Both the position numbers and the translations under genes were made by a program. The notes beneath the pieces were generated by a model. It was given only the letters and a program-made list of their open reading frames with translations. It searched no databases and had not been told where the DNA came from. From Cavia porcellus (taxonomy: Eukaryota > Chordata > Mammalia > Rodentia > Caviidae), in assembly GCF_034190915.1 (NCBI RefSeq), contig NW_026947485.1, forward strand, positions 131,270,337 to 131,334,336: a stretch of DNA of 64,000 nucleotides, given 5' to 3'. Position 1 is the stretch's first letter. The number at the start of each line of letters is the position of its first letter. Positions 60,408 through 64,000 of the stretch are shown piece after piece.

Positions 60408-60860
60408 TTTTGTAAGTATTTGTTGATGATCTACCTTTTTGTACAAAGTATTGTGTTTATCTGGGGGATGTAGTTGTTACCATGAGGGATACTAGTGGAA
60501 CTTACATTCCACCCAGGAGATGGACATTAAACAATGAATTGTGCCTGTGGTCCTCCTTGTGATTAATGCTATATAGGAGCATATACTAGGGGCTCTGACT
60601 TACTGTGGTATAGAGGTCAGAAAGGCTTCCTCAAAGAAGGACTTTGTAAACTGAGCTCTGAAAGGTAAGTTAGAAAAAAATGGACAAAACATTTCTGACA
60701 ATAACATGTCCCCAGGAATAACTTGAATCATTACATGGTTGGAAGAAGGTCCCTGTGTTTTACTCAGACAGTGAGTAGGACAGTGTGGTGACTTGATGAC
60801 AGGGACATATTTTCCAGGGGTTCTGACACTGAGTAAGCATTTTGGTCTTAAGCACAATGG
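60408..60860 (-). repeat. L2 LINE, 3' part
   Basis: 'gttaccatgagggatactag', 'gaacttacattccacccagg', 'gacattaaacaatgaattg', 'gtcagaaaggcttcctcaaa' and 'ctgagctctgaaaggtaag' follow L2 in reverse. A weaker L2-like trace lies at 59,935-60,010. Confidence 0.7.
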
Positions 60861-62555
60861 GTTTTCAAGAAAAGATTGATGTTATATACAAAATTAGAAA
60901 GTATCAGTACATACAAAGAGACTTTTTTCAGTAGTAATGTGGAAGATGTCAGTGTGAATCAGAATGGGGGTATTGAAGATGGAGGAGTGGGTAAACTTAA
61001 AAAGAAATTCGTAAGAGAGAGTTCACAGACTTTGTAATGTAGAATGAGGGGACGAGGAGGCAGATGTGAATCTTAGGGGATGTGTGGCTTATGGAATTGG
61101 GAGGTATTTCAGAAACAGATGCTGTACACAGGCAGGCCCCTAGGTGACTGTGAAAGTCCCAGGGACTCCATACAGACATAGTAGGTCTGGAAAAAGAAGT
61201 TCTTCTTTCCCTGCATCTCTTTATTAAGGAGCAGCATTTATCCAAGAATTCTCCCAGTATCCCCTTCAGGTATAGGAAGCTAAGTAGAAAAATAATTTAT
61301 CCCTTCCAATTATGAGAGTCAATGAATATAGTGTGAACAAAACATCTTAAGAAGTGTATTGTCATCTCCAGGTTGAGAAGCCAATCCACGCCTGTGCTGT
61401 AGTGACAAGATATAATTGTTATCCAATAAGATGCTGATGAAATGATAATTATGCTGGGACAACAGGGAAAACCTGAGGCAGTTGTTAACAAGTTGGGACA
61501 GTGGTCACTCTGTCTACTATGGAGAAAAGTGACAGAATAGATTCCTTCATCTGAGCTATCTACTGCAAGAAGATGGTTCCAGTTCTCTTTTGTGTTACTC
61601 CCTGTCAGCTATGACTTATGTGAGCTGTCTCCCTCAGGAGGATGAGTTTCCAGCTCTTCCCTTGTGTCACGTCAGGTGGACTCTGAGCCTTCCTGACAAT
61701 GGGCACCTTTTTACTGAGGTGGGAGAAGGCATGAGCTGTCAGTTCCCAGAAATGATCAAGGATGTGATAGTTGTAAACCTTACTCTTCATAACCCAGAAT
61801 CCACTGGGGAAATTATTAACCGGAGGTGGTTGGAAGACAGTTTATCTTCAAGTGAGTTGAGAGAATACTGATCCTGACAGACACTCCAAGAAAAATAGAT
61901 TCTGTTTGGGAAGTTTTGGGGAATGAGTGCACCCTCATCTGAAAGAATCATTGTACCTGCCAGTGTGTGAAATTGACTTAACAGAAGTCTAAAACACAAC
62001 ACAACACAAAACAAAACCTTATGTTTCCCCATAAATATATGGGACCAAAGAATCCTTTGAAAACTCATCAGCATATCATGTGCTTACGACTGATCAACAT
62101 GCTGAAGAATACACTTTTGGAAATTAAAAAACAAAACAAAACATGGAATAGTATCAAGGCAGGAATGGCAAGGAAAGGGGTAAGAAATAGAATGGTCCAG
62201 CATAGTAGAACATCACAGGGTCCGTGTCCTGGTACTCAATATGTTTTGGCAGCCCTGTGTGTAGACTATATGCAAACTCATATGGGATTGATTCTTGATC
62301 CTGAGGAAGCCCGAGCTTTTGAATCAATCTGCTACTCTTCTAATAAATTTGTTGTATTTCAAGATAGCTCAAGAAGTGATGATTAACATAGGAAACTGTT
62401 TCTCTCACTTTTAAATTAACTGTAATTTCCAAATTTTGAGGTAAACAAGCAGTATAAAGTCTAAACGCCAATGCAATGTGGTTACTTTTTAAGGTAAAAC
62501 TGGGAAATAAAGCTAAAACATGAATCAGTGTGAAACAGTGAAAAGACAGGGCCTG
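60861..62555. other. Unique non-coding sequence
   Basis: Open frames at 61,590-61,871 and 62,021-62,386 (plus, 93 and 121 codons) have mixed composition and no recognisable domain. AACA-type runs at 61,990-62,015 and 62,128-62,143. No repeat family recognised. Confidence 0.45.
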
Positions 62556-62559
62556 GTAG

Positions 62560-62765
62560 ACCGTTTGTAAAAGCCTTGCTTAGAAGTACGACTTTGGGCA
62601 AGTGACTTAATCTTTCTCATTTTCCATCCATGTAAAAATATTTTACTTGCAAGTACAAGCATTAGAAATAACAGACCTTATTTTCAGGTTTATTAAATAA
62701 TCACTGTAAAAATCTAGAAGGCATATGCTTACCATAGAGTAAAAAATTAATAAATGCTATATCTA
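62560..62765 (+). repeat. MIR SINE
   Basis: 'cgactttgggcaagtgactt', 'aatctttctcattttccatc', 'ggcatatgcttaccatagag' and 'aaaaattaataaatgctata' match MIR in sense orientation. Confidence 0.75.
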
Positions 62766-62884
62766 TTGTTATTTCAAATAGTAGCAAAAAATAATAGTAT
62801 AAGGCACACAGCTCTCATTTGACTCTCATAGTATAAAGATCTTGTAAAATGTGTAACCTTTGTGTTTTGTTGGTGTTAGGGCAT

Positions 62885-63060
62885 CGTTTGGACTGAAATT
62901 ATTGTCAGGTTAAAATTTCAACTCTATTCCTTACTATCTGTGTGATTTTGTACTAATCAAACTACCTCTAAATGCCTCAAATTTCTAATCTCCAAAATAA
63001 GAAAAATCACTTATTTCCTTTATAATTCTGATGAGAATTTAATCAATGTACAGCAGTGAA
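62885..63060 (+). repeat. MIR SINE
   Basis: 'aatttcaactctattcctta', 'ctatctgtgtgattttgtac', 'ctaatctccaaaataagaaa' and 'ctgatgagaatttaatcaat' match MIR in sense orientation. Confidence 0.75.
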
Positions 63061-63554
63061 TATACTTAAAAACTAATTTTACACCGTTAGTATCAGCAAT
63101 CCTTAGTGGTTTATAACATTCTTGTATTTGCAAATGAGTACTCTGGTTTATTTGAAAAAAATATCATTAAACATAAGATGAAATTCTATAAATGATTTAC
63201 TTCACTATCCTCTTTCTCTCCATCTTCTGTCTCTGACTTTTCTTGCTGTTGGGGTGCTGCTTTTTGAGTCTCAGGTGTCATTTTGAGCAGCACCCCCTTG
63301 TCAGTGCAGTGTGATCTGCCCTGGCTGTGATTGAATAGTCTCCACTACGGCCTTTGGTTCACACTGTAATAACTGTTTCCAAGACAACACAACATAGAAG
63401 TATTTTAGAGAATCTCTGTCTTCTCTTTTAATTTGATCATTTTCCTTCCATTGGACTTGTAGATAAGCACTACAAATTCAAATCTGTTTGGTTCTGAAGT
63501 CCACTTTCTTTTCACAACACAATGGTAAGAGTTACAATTGTACTAGTAATAAAA

Positions 63555-63795
63555 AACCTAACATTTATTGAATATTTACTTAGTACCGGAACTTTATTAC
63601 ATTATTTCTTTGCATTATCTTATCTGACCCTAACTGCTAACGTACAAGAGGTAGATGTCATTGTTATAGATAAGGAAATAAAAACCAGAAGGGTGGAGTA
63701 ATGTGCTCAAGGGTACCATACGATGTAACAGAGCCTGGAGGTAGATTTATCAACAATTGATTCAAGAGTCTACACCTCTCATTACCTTGTATTGC
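63555..63795 (-). repeat. MIR SINE, nearly full length
   Basis: 'catttattgaatatttactt', 'gaggtagatgtcattgtta', 'agataaggaaataaaaacca', 'taatgtgctcaagggtacca' and 'agagcctggaggtagattta' cover MIR in reverse. A 15-base T run follows at 63,884-63,898. Confidence 0.75.
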
Positions 63796-64000
63796 TGCTT
63801 TTAAGAAGACATTTTTGTATTTTAACTAGAACAGTATTTGAAATTTGAAATCCAACTAACTGAGAAGACTAAAGCTTGTAGTGTTTTTTTTTTTTTTTAT
63901 TTCCTTAAGGAAAAGGGCATCATAAACCGATAGTGACAGGTTCAGGTCCATTCATTCATGCCATGAAAGCTTAGTAAGTACTTGTAAAGAGTGAGCAAAG

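Noticed and set aside
61590..62386. Two plus-strand frames with mixed composition as a possible retrocopy
   Set aside because: No A-tail, target duplication or recognisable protein. The frames are not continuous with each other.
1..64000. CRISPR arrays, operons, prophage, tRNA or snRNA genes
   Set aside because: The sequence is rodent nuclear DNA. No regularly spaced repeats, cloverleaf sequence or known small-RNA core was seen on either strand.

Overview
The window looks like nuclear DNA from a rodent, and not a typical mouse- or rat-like stretch. It is AT-rich and has no convincing protein-coding gene, tRNA or structural RNA. Two ID-type SINEs, one of them fresh with a perfect target-site duplication, and one B1/Alu-like monomer point to Rodentia. 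The scarcity of B1 and the absence of recognisable B2 or B4 argue against a murid. The rest is old mammalian repeat (MIR, L2, LINE-1, MLT1-type MaLR) and unique non-coding sequence, as expected of a gene desert or a very large intron. Open frames reach about 200 codons. None shows a recognisable family or a convincing exon structure.

Layout. 1-13 kb: mostly unique sequence with L2, MIR, LINE-1 and one MLT1 LTR, plus a TAATTA-rich segment near 11.8 kb. 13-24 kb: L2, an LTR-like element, a MIR, a CpG-dense segment at 15.5-16.1 kb, a long pyrimidine tract, a GC-rich unique block (20.9-21.9 kb) and a long L2. A perfect CTCF-consensus match lies at 24,464-24,477. 29-30 kb: a mosaic of LTR fragments. 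32.2-37.0 kb: a decayed minus-strand class I-like endogenous retrovirus with two diverged LTRs, nucleocapsid zinc knuckles, protease, reverse transcriptase and a possible Env membrane anchor, broken up by a LINE-1 tail and a B1 SINE. 37-44 kb: LINE-1, an L2 split in register by an MLT1 LTR, and a second retroviral pol remnant (integrase). 44-53 kb: the two ID SINEs and scattered MIR/L2 pieces. 52.8-53.4 kb: a MaLR-type LTR running into an imperfect fold-back. 56.3-59.1 kb: an ERV LTR fragment followed by a complete LTR-internal-LTR MaLR-like provirus with a 5-bp target duplication. 59-64 kb: MIR and L2.

No genes here work together. The content is insertion history plus a few candidate regulatory sites. 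I found no previously undescribed biological system. The points most worth checking are the CTCF site, the two retroviral remnants, the pair of nearly identical LTR blocks next to much more diverged LTRs, the fold-back at 53.2-53.4 kb, and the CpG-dense segment. Repeat calls come from remembered consensus features, not a database run, so boundaries are approximate and subfamily names are deliberately loose.
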